DNA from: Microvirga sp. Mcv34
GTDB taxonomy: Bacteria; Pseudomonadota; Alphaproteobacteria; Rhizobiales; Beijerinckiaceae
Length of the DNA stretch: 64,000 nt
Reading direction: 5' to 3'
Assembly: GCF_024519725.1 (NCBI RefSeq)
Contig: NZ_JALJRK010000002.1
Coordinates: forward strand, 36,938 to 100,937
Positions 51,153 to 60,694 of this stretch are shown piece by piece (within the stretch, counting starts at the first letter, position 1; each line of letters starts with the position of its first letter). Under the pieces are notes generated by a model that was given only the letters and a program-made list of their open reading frames with translations, made no database searches and had not been told where the DNA came from. Position numbers and translations under genes: made by a program.

Positions 51153-51878
51153 ATGCAATCCTCGCTCTATGTCGCATTGTCCGCCCAGGTGGCCATGGAA
51201 AAGCGCCTCAACACGATTGCGAACAACGTTGCCAACATGAACACCGGCGGCTTCCGGGCCGACGAGGTGAAGTTCGAGGAAATCCTCTCGCTCGCCGCCA
51301 AGGAGAACGTGTCCTTCGCGTCGTCCGGGCACAACTACGTGTCCCGGCGGACCGGTCCCGTCGTGAAGACCGACAACCCGCTCGATGTCGCCATTCAGGG
51401 CGAGGCCTGGTTCGCGTTCGATGGTCCCCGGGGCCCTGTCTATACCCGGGATGGCCGCTTCAAGATGAATGAGAACGGCGATCTCCTGACCGTCGAGGGC
51501 TATCGGGTTCTGGACGCCGGCGGCTCCCCCATCGCGCTCGATCCGATGGGAGGCGCTCCGAACATCAGTCATGATGGAACCATCACACAGGGTACCAGCC
51601 AAGTCGGAGCGATCGGTCTCTTCAATCTGCGCAACGACAGCCGGCTCAGCCGCTTCGGAAATTCCGGCGTCATGTCCAGCATCCCGGGTGAGGTCGTCCA
51701 GGACTTCAACTCCAACGGAATCCAACAGGGCTTCAGCGAAGGATCGAACGTCAACCCCGTCCTGGAAATGACGAAGATGATCGCGGTGCAGCGGAACTTC
51801 GATAGCGCCGCAACGACGATCCAGGAGAGCGAATCGACCTTCATGGATGCCATCCGGTCCCTTGGTCCCAGCACCTGA
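51153..51878 (+). CDS. flgF: Proximal rod protein FlgF
   Basis: A 241-residue rod protein. The start MQSSLYVALSAQVAMEKRLN and TIANNVANMNTGGFRADEVK are diagnostic for FlgF; LDVAIQGEAWFAF, PVYTRDGRFKMNENGDLLTV and the C-terminal VLEMTKMIAVQRNFDSAAT follow. The ATG at 51153 has GGAG 7 nt upstream; the frame is open back to 51009 but upstream codons show no conservation. The stop overlaps the fliI start (TGATG). Confidence 0.94.
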   Translation: MQSSLYVALSAQVAMEKRLNTIANNVANMNTGGFRADEVKFEEILSLAAKENVSFASSGHNYVSRRTGPVVKTDNPLDVAIQGEAWFAFDGPRGPVYTRDGRFKMNENGDLLTVEGYRVLDAGGSPIALDPMGGAPNISHDGTITQGTSQVGAIGLFNLRNDSRLSRFGNSGVMSSIPGEVVQDFNSNGIQQGFSEGSNVNPVLEMTKMIAVQRNFDSAATTIQESESTFMDAIRSLGPST

Positions 51879-53209
51879 TGCCCGCGATGAACGCGCTCCA
51901 GAGACTTGAAGAGTTCGTTCTGGCCGAGGCTGTCGGACGACGGAAGATCCGAATCAGCGGCACCATCCGCGAAGTGAATCCTGGCTATTATCGCGTTGCG
52001 GGCCTGTCGCAATTCGTGAAGCTCGGGGATCGTGTGGGTTTCGCCGCCGAGGGAAGGACGCAGACCGGAGAGGTCGTCCGCATCGACGATAACGGCGTCA
52101 CCGTAAAACCTTTCAACGGACGCATCGAAGCCGGAATCGGAACGCCTGTCTTCATCGTGGGCGATACGGGCCTGAGGCCGGACCAGACCTGGCGAGGGCG
52201 GGTCATCAACGCTCTCGGCGAGCCGCTGGATGATCTCGGGCCGCTCATCCCGGGCCACGATCCGGTCCGCAACGATGCCGAGCCGCCGTCCGCCATGATG
52301 CGGGCCAGGGTCACGACGCCCCTGAGAACGGGCGTCAAGGCCATCGACCTGTTCACGCCCATCTGCCAGGGTCAGCGCATCGGAATTTTTGCGGGCTCGG
52401 GCGTCGGAAAATCGACGCTTCTGACCATGCTGGCCAAATGCGAAGGCTTCGACACGATCGTGGTCGCCCTGGTGGGAGAGCGCGGCCGCGAGGTGCGGGA
52501 GTTCCTGGAGGGCCCAATCCACGCGAACCTGCACAAATCGGTCATGGTGGTGTCGACCGGAGACGAGAGCCCGATGATGCGGCGCCAGGCGCCGCGCACG
52601 GCGGTGTCCATCGCGGAGTATTTCCGCGATTGCGGCGATTCGGTCCTGCTCATCGTTGATTCCGTGACGCGCTATGCCCATGCGGCCCGCGACGTGGCCC
52701 TGGCCGCGGGAGAGCCTGCTGTGGCACGCGGCTACACGCCCAGCGTCTTCAGCGACCTGCCTCGTCTCCTGGAACGGGCCGGCCCCGGCGTGGAGGGGAA
52801 GGGCTCGATCACCGGCATCTTCTCGGTTCTCATCGACGGGGACGATCACAATGATCCCGTCGCCGACAACATCCGCGGAACCCTCGATGGTCACATCGTT
52901 CTGGATCGCGCGATCGCCGACCAGGGGCGATACCCGGCCATCAACGTCCTGGGCTCGATCTCTCGTCTGGCCGATCATGTCTGGTCGCCGGACCAGAAGG
53001 AGCTGGTGCGCCGCCTCCGGGGAATGATCGCTCGGTTCGAGGATACACGCGATCTCAGGCTGATGGGCGGCTATCACCCCGGCAACGACCAGGAGCTGGA
53101 TCAGGCGGTCGTCATCGTGCCGAAGATCTACGAGGCGCTCCGCCAGGATCCGTCCATGCCCGCAAGCCGCGACGCCTTCATGGATCTTGCCCAGGCCCTC
53201 AAGCAGTAG
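51878..53209 (+). CDS. fliI: Flagellar export ATPase FliI
   Basis: A 443-residue ATPase related to F1-beta. The Walker A loop AGSGVGKST is at 172-180, VVALVGERGREVREF follows, and LLIVDSVTRYAHAARDVALA is the Walker B region; ERAGPGVEGKGSITGIFSVL is the usual loop near the catalytic site. It energises the loading of substrates into the export gate. Length fits the family. It ends a two-gene unit; a 93-nt gap and another 14-nt element follow before flgE. Confidence 0.96.
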   Translation: MPAMNALQRLEEFVLAEAVGRRKIRISGTIREVNPGYYRVAGLSQFVKLGDRVGFAAEGRTQTGEVVRIDDNGVTVKPFNGRIEAGIGTPVFIVGDTGLRPDQTWRGRVINALGEPLDDLGPLIPGHDPVRNDAEPPSAMMRARVTTPLRTGVKAIDLFTPICQGQRIGIFAGSGVGKSTLLTMLAKCEGFDTIVVALVGERGREVREFLEGPIHANLHKSVMVVSTGDESPMMRRQAPRTAVSIAEYFRDCGDSVLLIVDSVTRYAHAARDVALAAGEPAVARGYTPSVFSDLPRLLERAGPGVEGKGSITGIFSVLIDGDDHNDPVADNIRGTLDGHIVLDRAIADQGRYPAINVLGSISRLADHVWSPDQKELVRRLRGMIARFEDTRDLRLMGGYHPGNDQELDQAVVIVPKIYEALRQDPSMPASRDAFMDLAQALKQ

Positions 53210-53249
53210 AGTCGTTCACATCTCACATCATCCCTGGAATGGAACACAG

Positions 53250-53263
53250 CTTCGCACAAGCGT
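53250..53263 (+). promoter_or_regulatory. Flagellar 14-nt element, flgE unit
   Basis: CTTCGCACAAGCGT, a copy of CYTCGYRCAAGSNT, ending 39 nt before the flgE ATG at 53303. A TTAGG lies 7 nt after it. Confidence 0.7.
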
Positions 53264-53302
53264 CATGGTGTTAGGTCCAGTTTGAAACCGTAGGAGCTTC
53301 AG

Positions 53303-54505
53303 ATGAGTCTTTATGGCGTTCTTCGTAGTGGCGTTTCCGGCATGAACGCCCAGTCGAACAAGTTGGGTACCGTCGCTGAGAACATCCAGAACTCGAGCAC
53401 CACTGGATATAAGCGCGCCTCAACCGAGTTCTCGTCTCTGATCCTGCCGTCGAGCGAAGGAAACTACAATTCCGGCTCCGTCACGAGCCGCGTTCGTTAT
53501 ACGATCGCCGACCAGGGACCGATCGCCTACACGACATCTGCGTCCGATCTCGCGATCTCCGGCAACGGCTTCTTCGTGGTGACGGATCCGGGCGGATCTC
53601 CCTACCTGACCCGTGCCGGCAATTTCGTCAAGGACGGCCGGACGGGCAACCTCGTGAACGCCTACGGCTTCACCCTGATGGGATACAAGTTGGGAGCGGG
53701 CGCGGTGAACCCCTCCCTAAACAGCCTCGACGGAGTCGAGCCGGTCAACATGTCGTCCTTCGCCATGCAGGCCAGCGGGTCCACGGCGGGCACCTTCAAG
53801 GGCAATCTGCCGGATGGTGCGCCCGTCGCCGTGCCTCCCGCCGTCACGAAACAATCCTCGCTCCAGGTCTATGACAAGGTCGGCAATCCGATCAAGATCG
53901 ACATCGAATTGTCGAAGATCAGCCCGACCGAGTGGAGCATCACGGTCGCAAACGGCACCAATCCGGCTGAACCCTTGACCGGCACGACAACGATGACGCT
54001 GACCTTCGATGCGGATGGCCAGATCACCGGCCCGTCCGTCCTGAACTTCGGCATTCCCGGCGGCGAGCCCTTCGCCCTCGATATGGCGGGCATGACCCAG
54101 CTGGCCGGCGAGTACAATGTCACCGGTCAGGCGAACGGCAATGCGCCGTCTGCCGTCAAAGACGTTGAGTTCGCCTCGGACGGAACCGTGTACGCGGTTT
54201 ATGAGGACGGCACGCGCGTCGGCGCCTATCGAATCCCGCTCGCCAACGTATCGAGCCCGGACAATCTGAGCCCTCGGGCCGGCAACGTCTACGAGACGAC
54301 GGCTCAATCCGGCGGTTACCAGGTCGGCTTCCCGGAGATGTCGGGCTTCGGATCCATCGCGTCCGGCGCCTTGGAGGGATCGAACGTCGATATCGGCACC
54401 GAGCTAACGGCGATGATCGAGGCGCAGACCAGCTACACGGCGAACTCCAAGGTCTTCCAGACCGGATCTGAACTGCTCGACGTTCTGATGAACCTGAAGC
54501 GGTAA
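53303..54505 (+). CDS. flgE: Flagellar hook protein FlgE
   Basis: A 400-residue hook subunit. The N-terminus SLYGVLRSGVSGMNAQSNKL and NSSTTGYKRASTEFSSLI and the closing helix ELTAMIEAQTSYTANSKVFQ are the D0 parts; SDLAISGNGFFVVTDPGG and PYLTRAGNFVKDGRTGNLVN are the conserved central blocks. It polymerises into the hook. TAGGAG lies 7 nt before the ATG. It heads flgE-flgK-flgL-flaF-flbT-flgD-fliQ. Confidence 0.95.
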   Translation: MSLYGVLRSGVSGMNAQSNKLGTVAENIQNSSTTGYKRASTEFSSLILPSSEGNYNSGSVTSRVRYTIADQGPIAYTTSASDLAISGNGFFVVTDPGGSPYLTRAGNFVKDGRTGNLVNAYGFTLMGYKLGAGAVNPSLNSLDGVEPVNMSSFAMQASGSTAGTFKGNLPDGAPVAVPPAVTKQSSLQVYDKVGNPIKIDIELSKISPTEWSITVANGTNPAEPLTGTTTMTLTFDADGQITGPSVLNFGIPGGEPFALDMAGMTQLAGEYNVTGQANGNAPSAVKDVEFASDGTVYAVYEDGTRVGAYRIPLANVSSPDNLSPRAGNVYETTAQSGGYQVGFPEMSGFGSIASGALEGSNVDIGTELTAMIEAQTSYTANSKVFQTGSELLDVLMNLKR

Positions 54506-54536
54506 CGCTCTCCCTTCTGTTAAGGGTCCATGATCC

Positions 54537-56000
54537 ATGTCTCTGTCAGTAGCCTATAATACGGCGCGATCCTCGTTGCAGGCGTCTCAATCGCAGATGG
54601 CGGTCGTGTCGCGCAACACATCCGGGGCGACCGATCCGAGCTATTCGCGCAAGATCGGCGTCCTCACCACTACTGGCGGTTACGCTCGCGTCACCGTCCT
54701 CCGGGCCAGCGACCAAGCGCTCCTAACGAAGATGCTGGAAACGACCTCGGCTACCGCAAGCCAGAAGGCGCTGCTCGATGGGTTGCGGAAGCTCAGCCAG
54801 ACGATCGGCGACACGGAGCTGGATCAATCCGCTGCTGCCCGTGTCGGTGCCCTGCACAGTGCCTTGCAGCAATATGCCAACGCACCGGATAATCCGACCC
54901 TGGCGCGGGCCTTCGTCAAGGCCGCGAACGACGTCGCCGATACCTTGAACCGGGCTACCGCGGCGATCCAGTCGGTTCGCCTGGAAGCCGACAAAGCGAT
55001 GGCCGGCTCGGTCGACCGCATCAACGATCTTCTTTCGAAGTTCGAGAAGGCCAACCAGCAGGTCATGAGCGGCTCCGCCCTCGGAGCCGACGTCAGCGAT
55101 GCCATGGACACGCGCGACAGCCTTATCGCGCAGCTGTCCGAGGAAATCGGGATCACGGTCGTGCCGCGTGCAGGAAATGACATCGCGCTCTACACGGACA
55201 GTGGCGTACCGCTGTTCGAGCGGACCGCGCGGCCCGTGACCTTCAGCCCCACGACGGCCTTCGGGCCCGCCACTGCGGGAGGAGACGTCTTCATCGACGG
55301 GATCCGCGTGACGGGACCTGGAGCTCTTATGCCGTTGAATTCCGGCAATCTCGTTGGGCTGGCGCAGGTGCGCGACGACGTCGCCGTCACCTACCAGAAG
55401 CAGTTCGACGAGCTCGCCCGGGGATTGATCCAGGCTTTTGCGGAAAGTGATCAGAGCGGTGCGGGAAAACCCGACATGCCGGGGATCTTCACCTTCGCCG
55501 GCGCCACGGGCATTCCCACCATGCCGGCCTCCGCGGGTCTGGCCGGGCTGATCCGCGTCAACGATGCCATCGACCCGACGAAGGGCGGCACGTTCGAAGC
55601 GATCCGCGACGGTGGGATCAACGGTGCCGACTACAACTACAATCCGAGCGGAAGCGCTAACGCGGCCTTCGCCGGTCGCCTCTCCGGCCTGACGGCCGCC
55701 ATGGTGGCGGATCGTCCTTTTGATCCCGCATTCGGCTTTGGGCCCACTGCATCCCTGCAGGGCTTCGCGTCCCTGTCGGGCGGATGGCTCGAGGCCACAC
55801 GCCAGAGCGCCAGCCAGAGCGTCGATTATCAGACGACGCTTCTTTCCCATGCATCGGAAGCTCTGTCGAATGCGACCGACGTCAATATGGACGATGAGAC
55901 CGCATTGATGCTGCAGCTGGAGAAGTCCTACGCGGCATCGGCAAAACTGCTGTCGGTCATCGACCAAATGCTCAAAACCCTCCTCAGCGTTGTAGGCTAA
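54537..56000 (+). CDS. flgK: Hook-filament junction protein FlgK
   Basis: A 487-residue hook-associated protein. The N-terminus SLSVAYNTARSSLQASQSQM and RNTSGATDPSYSRKIG resembles FlgK; NDVADTLNRATAAIQSVRLE is the D1 helix; the C-terminus VNMDDETALMLQLEKSYAAS and KLLSVIDQMLKTLLSVVG is the canonical FlgK end. The usual N-terminal T-P-G-Y is replaced by DPSY, as in some alphaproteobacteria. It caps the hook before the filament. flgL follows 3 nt after the stop. Confidence 0.92.
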   Translation: MSLSVAYNTARSSLQASQSQMAVVSRNTSGATDPSYSRKIGVLTTTGGYARVTVLRASDQALLTKMLETTSATASQKALLDGLRKLSQTIGDTELDQSAAARVGALHSALQQYANAPDNPTLARAFVKAANDVADTLNRATAAIQSVRLEADKAMAGSVDRINDLLSKFEKANQQVMSGSALGADVSDAMDTRDSLIAQLSEEIGITVVPRAGNDIALYTDSGVPLFERTARPVTFSPTTAFGPATAGGDVFIDGIRVTGPGALMPLNSGNLVGLAQVRDDVAVTYQKQFDELARGLIQAFAESDQSGAGKPDMPGIFTFAGATGIPTMPASAGLAGLIRVNDAIDPTKGGTFEAIRDGGINGADYNYNPSGSANAAFAGRLSGLTAAMVADRPFDPAFGFGPTASLQGFASLSGGWLEATRQSASQSVDYQTTLLSHASEALSNATDVNMDDETALMLQLEKSYAASAKLLSVIDQMLKTLLSVVG

Positions 56001-56003
56001 GCC

Positions 56004-57062
56004 ATGAGAACGACCTTCGTCTCGACAATGTCGCTTTGGAATTCATCCAAGTCGACGCTCGATAAGCTGCAGAGCGGGCTGATCAAAGCCAACACAGAAC
56101 TGACGACGGGGCGGCACGCGGATGTCGGGCTTGCCCTCGGGCATAAGGTCGGGGAGTCTCTCTCCCTGCGCCAGCAGCGAGCGGAAATCGACACGCTGAC
56201 CGACAGCAACGGCCTGGTCCTTCAGCGTCTCAAGACGACGACGTCCGCCCTGGACAGCGTCCGCGAGAACGCGACCAAGTTCAGGGATGCGCTGGTGGGC
56301 TTGCCCATGAACCCTCCGGTCGAAACGGTCAAGAACCAGGCGGGAGCCTATCTGAGCAGCCTGGTCGGGGACCTCAACACTTCGATCGGCGGGCGGTTCG
56401 TGTTCGGCGGCATCAACACGACGACGGCACCCACCAACGGCTATGCAGACGGCGTCCCGTCCTCGCTCAAAGATCTGGTCGCGAGCGCATTTGCCGCACC
56501 GGTGGGATCCGGCGGCTTCGGGTTCCCGCAGAGCGACCCGCTCGTTGCCGGGATCTCTCCTGCCGACATGGAGGCCTTCCTGGACGGCCCCTTCAGGCAG
56601 GTCTTCGAAGGACCGGGTTGGAACGCGTTCTCGAATGCCTCCGACCAGAACATTCAGAGCCTGATCTCGCCCACCGAGAAGGTCGAGACATCGACGAACG
56701 CGAATACGGCGCCCATGCGGCAGATCGCGATGGCTTACACGATGATCTTCGATCTCGGCGTCGAGTCGCTCAGCGCGGCAACGCGGGATGTCGTGATCAC
56801 GAAGGCGGCCCAGATCCTGTCTTTGGCCATCAGCGGCATCATCGACGTGCAGGCAAGCGTCGGAACGGCGCAAGCGAAGACCGAAGGTGCCAACGAGAGA
56901 ATGGAATTGCAGAAGTCGATCTTCGAGGAGCGCATCGGCAAGCTGGAGGCTGTGGATCCTGCGGAGGCGAAGGTCCGTGTCGACCAGCTCTCGACCCAGA
57001 TCCAAACATCCTATTCCCTTACGGCCCAGCTCAAGCAGCTGAGCCTGATCAATTATCTCTAG
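56004..57062 (+). CDS. flgL: Hook-filament junction protein FlgL
   Basis: A 352-residue flagellin-like protein. The N-terminal helix (STLDKLQSGLIKANTELTTG, RHADVGLALG) and the C-terminal helix (RMELQKSIFEERIGKLEAVD, STQIQTSYSLTAQLKQLSLI) are those of FlgL. GGRFVFGGINTTTAPTNGY is the conserved block in the middle. It joins FlgK to the filament. Flagellin itself is longer conserved at both ends and usually lacks this middle block, so I keep FlgL. Confidence 0.92.
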   Translation: MRTTFVSTMSLWNSSKSTLDKLQSGLIKANTELTTGRHADVGLALGHKVGESLSLRQQRAEIDTLTDSNGLVLQRLKTTTSALDSVRENATKFRDALVGLPMNPPVETVKNQAGAYLSSLVGDLNTSIGGRFVFGGINTTTAPTNGYADGVPSSLKDLVASAFAAPVGSGGFGFPQSDPLVAGISPADMEAFLDGPFRQVFEGPGWNAFSNASDQNIQSLISPTEKVETSTNANTAPMRQIAMAYTMIFDLGVESLSAATRDVVITKAAQILSLAISGIIDVQASVGTAQAKTEGANERMELQKSIFEERIGKLEAVDPAEAKVRVDQLSTQIQTSYSLTAQLKQLSLINYL

Positions 57063-57077
57063 TCTCGGATTCTAGTG

Positions 57078-57425
57078 ATGTATCGGTTTTCGTATGCAGA
57101 AGTCGTCGAGGACGCTCCCAGGGAATGTCGGCAGCGGGAGTATGAAGTCTTCGGGCAGGCGATCGCGCTCCTCAAGGCTGCGGATGGTCGGCCTTCCAAG
57201 TCACCCGAAATGAGCAAAGCCCTGGAGTTCCTCCAGCAGCTTTGGACGTCCCTCGTCAAGGATATCGTGCACCCTGACAACGAACTGCCCGACAAGCTCA
57301 AGGCGCAGCTCATCTCGATCGGCTTCTGGGTGATGCGGGAGACGGGCCGCGTTGCCTGCGGTGAACACAACGATCTGGCTGCGTTGATCGATATCAACGC
57401 CATGATCCAGGAGGGACTGAAGTGA
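57078..57425 (+). CDS. flaF: Flagellin synthesis regulator FlaF
   Basis: A 115-residue helical protein. RECRQREYEVFGQAIALLKA and LEFLQQLWTSLVKDIVHPDN, LPDKLKAQLISIGFWVMRET match FlaF, which in Caulobacter and rhizobia promotes flagellin secretion and opposes FlbT. A GTG at 57075 precedes the ATG at 57078 in the same frame. It overlaps flbT by 4 nt (GTGA), the typical gene pair. The flagellin target genes are not in the window. Confidence 0.92.
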   Translation: MYRFSYAEVVEDAPRECRQREYEVFGQAIALLKAADGRPSKSPEMSKALEFLQQLWTSLVKDIVHPDNELPDKLKAQLISIGFWVMRETGRVACGEHNDLAALIDINAMIQEGLK

Positions 57426-57841
57426 AAGCGAAAATGCGATTTTCCCTCAAGGCCGGCGAGCGCATCTTCATCAACGGCGCCGTCCTGACGGTCAGCCAGA
57501 AGGTGACGTTGAGCCTTCTGAACGAAGCGCGATTTCTGCTGGAGAGCCACGTGCTCCAGGTCGCGGACGCGACGACTCCGATGCGCCAGCTCTATTTTGT
57601 CGTGCAATCCCTCCTGATCAATCCTCAGGAGTCCGGCAAGGTCATGGGGGCCTTCCGGAAGCTGCATGAAGCCTTGGTCCAGGTCGCCGCCGACGAAGCG
57701 GTGAAGGAGACCTTGGGCAAGGTGGGCGACCTGGTCGCCGCCGACCGGACGTTCGAGGCTCTCAAGCTCATTCGAACCCTGTTCGAGCCTGTCGAGGCTC
57801 GCTCCTCCGCGCCGGCGGAAGCCGCCGTCCAAGCAGCCTGA
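57422..57841 (+). CDS. flbT: Flagellin mRNA regulator FlbT
   Basis: A 139-residue protein. MRFSLKAGERIFINGAVLTV is the conserved start, NEARFLLESHVLQVADATTP and MRQLYFVVQSLLINPQESGK are further diagnostic blocks. FlbT binds the 5' leader of flagellin mRNA and limits its translation. The start is GTG at 57422, overlapping the flaF stop. The last 15 residues are Ala/Glu-rich. It is followed by flgD. Confidence 0.93.
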   Translation: MKAKMRFSLKAGERIFINGAVLTVSQKVTLSLLNEARFLLESHVLQVADATTPMRQLYFVVQSLLINPQESGKVMGAFRKLHEALVQVAADEAVKETLGKVGDLVAADRTFEALKLIRTLFEPVEARSSAPAEAAVQAA

Positions 57842-57856
57842 TTCGGGAGTTCCATC

Positions 57857-58252
57857 ATGAATGTCTCCTCCGTATCCAGCCCCGCCGGGGCGCAGCGGAC
57901 CGCCACGAATGCCGCGACCTCGACGGCGAGCTACGATAACTTCCTGAAGCTGCTGATGGCGCAGATGAAGAACCAGGATCCGACCGAGCCCATGAAGTCA
58001 ACCGACTACATGGCTCAGCTCGCGACGTTCTCCCAGGTCGAGCAAACCGTGAAGAGCAATTCCAAGCTGGATGCGCTCCTGGCCTCGTCGGCTCTCTCCC
58101 AGGCTGACAGCGTCATCGGTCGCACCATCTCGACGGCTGACGGCAAGATCTCCGGTCAGGTTACGTCCGTGACGATCGTCAGCGAGGGCGCCGTCGCCAA
58201 GCTGACCAGCGGGGAACAGATCCTTCTGGGTCCCGGCGTCATCGTGAGCTGA
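57857..58252 (+). CDS. flgD: Flagellar hook cap FlgD (short form)
   Basis: A 131-residue protein containing the conserved N-terminal hook-cap region: YDNFLKLLMAQMKNQDPTEP, MKSTDYMAQLATFSQVEQTV. It lacks the C-terminal Ig-like/tudor part of enteric FlgD (about 230 residues), which is usual in Rhizobiales. It caps the growing hook and is discarded. It lies 15 nt after flbT and 2 nt before fliQ. Confidence 0.93.
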   Translation: MNVSSVSSPAGAQRTATNAATSTASYDNFLKLLMAQMKNQDPTEPMKSTDYMAQLATFSQVEQTVKSNSKLDALLASSALSQADSVIGRTISTADGKISGQVTSVTIVSEGAVAKLTSGEQILLGPGVIVS

Positions 58253-58254
58253 CG

Positions 58255-58521
58255 ATGAACGAAGTCGATGCCCTCGAGCTCGTACGGGCAGCCATCTGGA
58301 CCGTCATCATCGCTGCGGGACCGGCCGTCGCCGCAGCGATGATCATCGGCATCGTCATCGCCCTGGTTCAGGCCCTGACGCAGATCCAGGAGGTCACTCT
58401 GACGTTCATCCCGAAGATCATCGCCATTCTGGTGGTGGCCCTCGTGACCGGCTCCTTCGTCGGTTCGCAAATCTTCGCTTTTACCGAACTGGTTTACGGC
58501 AAGATCGTAACGGGTTTTTAG
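58255..58521 (+). CDS. fliQ: Flagellar export gate protein FliQ
   Basis: An 88-residue membrane protein with two transmembrane helices. ALELVRAAIWTVIIAAGPAV and IGIVIALVQALTQIQEVTLT, FIPKIIAILVVALVTG are diagnostic. It is part of the FliP-FliQ-FliR gate. It lies 2 nt after flgD and ends this unit; a hairpin at 58530-58550 follows before the flhA promoter region. Confidence 0.94.
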   Translation: MNEVDALELVRAAIWTVIIAAGPAVAAAMIIGIVIALVQALTQIQEVTLTFIPKIIAILVVALVTGSFVGSQIFAFTELVYGKIVTGF

Positions 58522-58555
58522 CCCGCGGCCGGATGCGTGAATCCGGACCGGCGAC

Positions 58556-58569
58556 CCTCGCGCAAGCTT
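58556..58569 (+). promoter_or_regulatory. Flagellar 14-nt element, flhA unit
   Basis: CCTCGCGCAAGCTT, a copy of CYTCGYRCAAGSNT, in the 97-nt gap between fliQ and flhA. It ends 49 nt before the flhA ATG, the same distance as for fliF. A small hairpin (CCGGAT/ATCCGG) lies just upstream and may end the flgE unit. Confidence 0.7.
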
Positions 58570-58618
58570 CATGGTTCATGTGTCAGTCTCATCGTTCATC
58601 CGTTGAGCTGGCAGGCAC

Positions 58619-60694
58619 ATGGAAGCAAGTGAAGTTACAGCCCAGGGGCGCGGCAGGGATCTGGCATTCGCCGGCGCCGTCGTCGGCATCCTTGCCATTC
58701 TCTTTCTCCCCATTCCACCGATGGCGATCGACATGGGTCTCGCCTTTTCGGTCGCGCTGTCCGTCCTGATCCTGATGGTGGCGCTCTGGATTCAGAAGCC
58801 CCTCGAATTCTCGGCCTTTCCCACCGTCCTGCTCATCGCAACTCTGTTGCGACTCGCCTTGAGCATCGCGTCGACGCGCCTCATTCTATCCGACGGCCAC
58901 AAGGGCGTCGATGCCGCGGGTCACGTGATCAGCGGCTTCTCTCAGTTCGTGATGAGCGGCGATTTCGTCATCGGCATCGTCGTCTTCATCATCCTGATCA
59001 CGGTCAACTTCCTGGTCATCACCAAGGGCGCGACCCGTATCGCCGAGGTCGGCGCCCGCTTCACGCTGGATGCCATCCCCGGCAAGCAGATGGCCATCGA
59101 CGCCGACCTGTCCGCAGGCCTGATCGACGAGAAGGAAGCTCAGAAGCGGCGCCGGGAACTTGAGGAGGAAAGCGCCTTCTTCGGATCCATGGACGGCGCC
59201 TCGAAGTTCGTCCGCGGCGAGGCCGTCGCGAGCCTGATCACGATTGCCGTCAACATCTTCGGCGGCATCGTCATCGGCGTCACGCGTCACGGCATGCCCC
59301 TGTCCAAGGCGGCGGATGTTTTCGTGCAGCTTTCGGTCGGCGACGGACTGGTCAGCCAGATTCCTGCTCTCGTCGTCTCGCTGGCCGCAGGCCTTCTCGT
59401 CTCGAAGGGTGGGACGAGGGGACAGGCTCAGCAGGCCGTGCTTGGGCAGCTCGGCGCCTATCCGCGGGCCCTCATGGTGGCCGCCGCCCTGATGTTCGTC
59501 TTTTCCATCGTCCCCGGCCTGCCGATGATCCCGTTCCTGGTTCTCGGCGGCTGCATGAGCTTCATCGCCTATTCGATTCCGAAGCAGAGAGCCGACGAGG
59601 CGGCGAAGGCAAAGGCCAAGCTGGAGCAGGAACAGCAGAAGAATCTTCTGGAATCGCGAGAGTCGGTCAAGGAAACCCTGAAGCTCGCCGAGATCGAGCT
59701 GTGCCTCGGCAAGCATCTGGCATCCTACCTTGCGGCTTCCCATGGAGACTTGGCGCACCGTGTCGGCAAGATGCGCAAGAAGTTCGCCCAGGATTACGGG
59801 TTCGTCCTGCCGGACGTGAAGCTCTCCGATAGCCTGATGATCCCGCCGAAAAGCTATCAGATCAAGATCCACGGAACCGTGGTGGCGACGCAGGAAATCC
59901 GTCCCGGCGATCTTCTCGTCGTGCTCGGCGACGGACCGGTCCCGGATGTTCCCGGAGACGAGGTGCGCGAGCCGGCCTTCGGCATGAAGGCCCTTTGGGT
60001 GTCGGACGTCTACACGAGCGAGATCAAGCGGCAGGGCTTCCAGGCCGTGGATGGAGCATCGGTCCTCCTCACGCATCTGAGCGAGGTGATCCGCAACAAC
60101 CTGCCTCAGCTCCTGTCCTACAAGGATGTGCGCAATCTCCTGGACGGCCTCGATTCCGAGTACAAGCGCCTGCTCGACGATATCTGCCCCTCGCAGATAT
60201 CCTATTCGGGCCTCCAATCCGTCCTGAAGCTCCTGCTGGCCGAGAGGGTGTCCATCCGCAATCTGAGCCTGATTCTGGAGGCGATCGCCGAGATCGCCCC
60301 TCATGCGCGGCGGGCCGAGCAGCTCGTGGAACATGTGCGTGTCCGCATCGCCCAGCAGATCTGCGGCGATCTCGCGGAAGGCGGGGCCCTCAATGTGCTG
60401 AGGCTCGGCAACAAGTGGGACATCGCGTTCCATCAAAGCCTGAAGCGCGATGCGAAGGGCGATGTGGTCGAGTTCGACATCGATCCCCGTCTCGTGGAGC
60501 AGTTCGGCGCCGAGGCTTCCGATGCCATCAAGACGCGCATGGGACAGGTCCAGACCTTCGCCGTCGTCACCGCGCCGGATGCCCGGCCCTATGTGCGCAT
60601 GATCATCGAGCGCATGTTCTCGTCCCTGCCTGTCCTGTCGCATCTGGAAATCGCCCGCGGCGTCGAAGTCAACTCGCTCGGGACGATCTCGTGA
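58619..60694 (+). CDS. flhA: Flagellar export protein FlhA
   Basis: A 691-residue export-gate protein. Eight hydrophobic segments fill the first ~320 residues; [20 protein letters not shown] and [20 protein letters not shown] form the FHIPEP signature. The cytosolic half (about 345-691) has the four-domain nonamer ring, with [13 protein letters not shown] and [20 protein letters not shown]. It docks chaperone-substrate complexes. It overlaps fliR by 4 nt (GTGA). Confidence 0.96.
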   Translation: MEASEVTAQGRGRDLAFAGAVVGILAILFLPIPPMAIDMGLAFSVALSVLILMVALWIQKPLEFSAFPTVLLIATLLRLALSIASTRLILSDGHKGVDAAGHVISGFSQFVMSGDFVIGIVVFIILITVNFLVITKGATRIAEVGARFTLDAIPGKQMAIDADLSAGLIDEKEAQKRRRELEEESAFFGSMDGASKFVRGEAVASLITIAVNIFGGIVIGVTRHGMPLSKAADVFVQLSVGDGLVSQIPALVVSLAAGLLVSKGGTRGQAQQAVLGQLGAYPRALMVAAALMFVFSIVPGLPMIPFLVLGGCMSFIAYSIPKQRADEAAKAKAKLEQEQQKNLLESRESVKETLKLAEIELCLGKHLASYLAASHGDLAHRVGKMRKKFAQDYGFVLPDVKLSDSLMIPPKSYQIKIHGTVVATQEIRPGDLLVVLGDGPVPDVPGDEVREPAFGMKALWVSDVYTSEIKRQGFQAVDGASVLLTHLSEVIRNNLPQLLSYKDVRNLLDGLDSEYKRLLDDICPSQISYSGLQSVLKLLLAERVSIRNLSLILEAIAEIAPHARRAEQLVEHVRVRIAQQICGDLAEGGALNVLRLGNKWDIAFHQSLKRDAKGDVVEFDIDPRLVEQFGAEASDAIKTRMGQVQTFAVVTAPDARPYVRMIIERMFSSLPVLSHLEIARGVEVNSLGTIS

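Noticed and set aside
51569..53077. Long open frame (502 codons) on the minus strand opposite flgF-fliI
   Set aside because: Shadow of the FliI ATPase gene.
58886..60643. Long open frame (585 codons) on the minus strand opposite flhA
   Set aside because: Shadow of flhA; His/Asp-rich translation without any domain.
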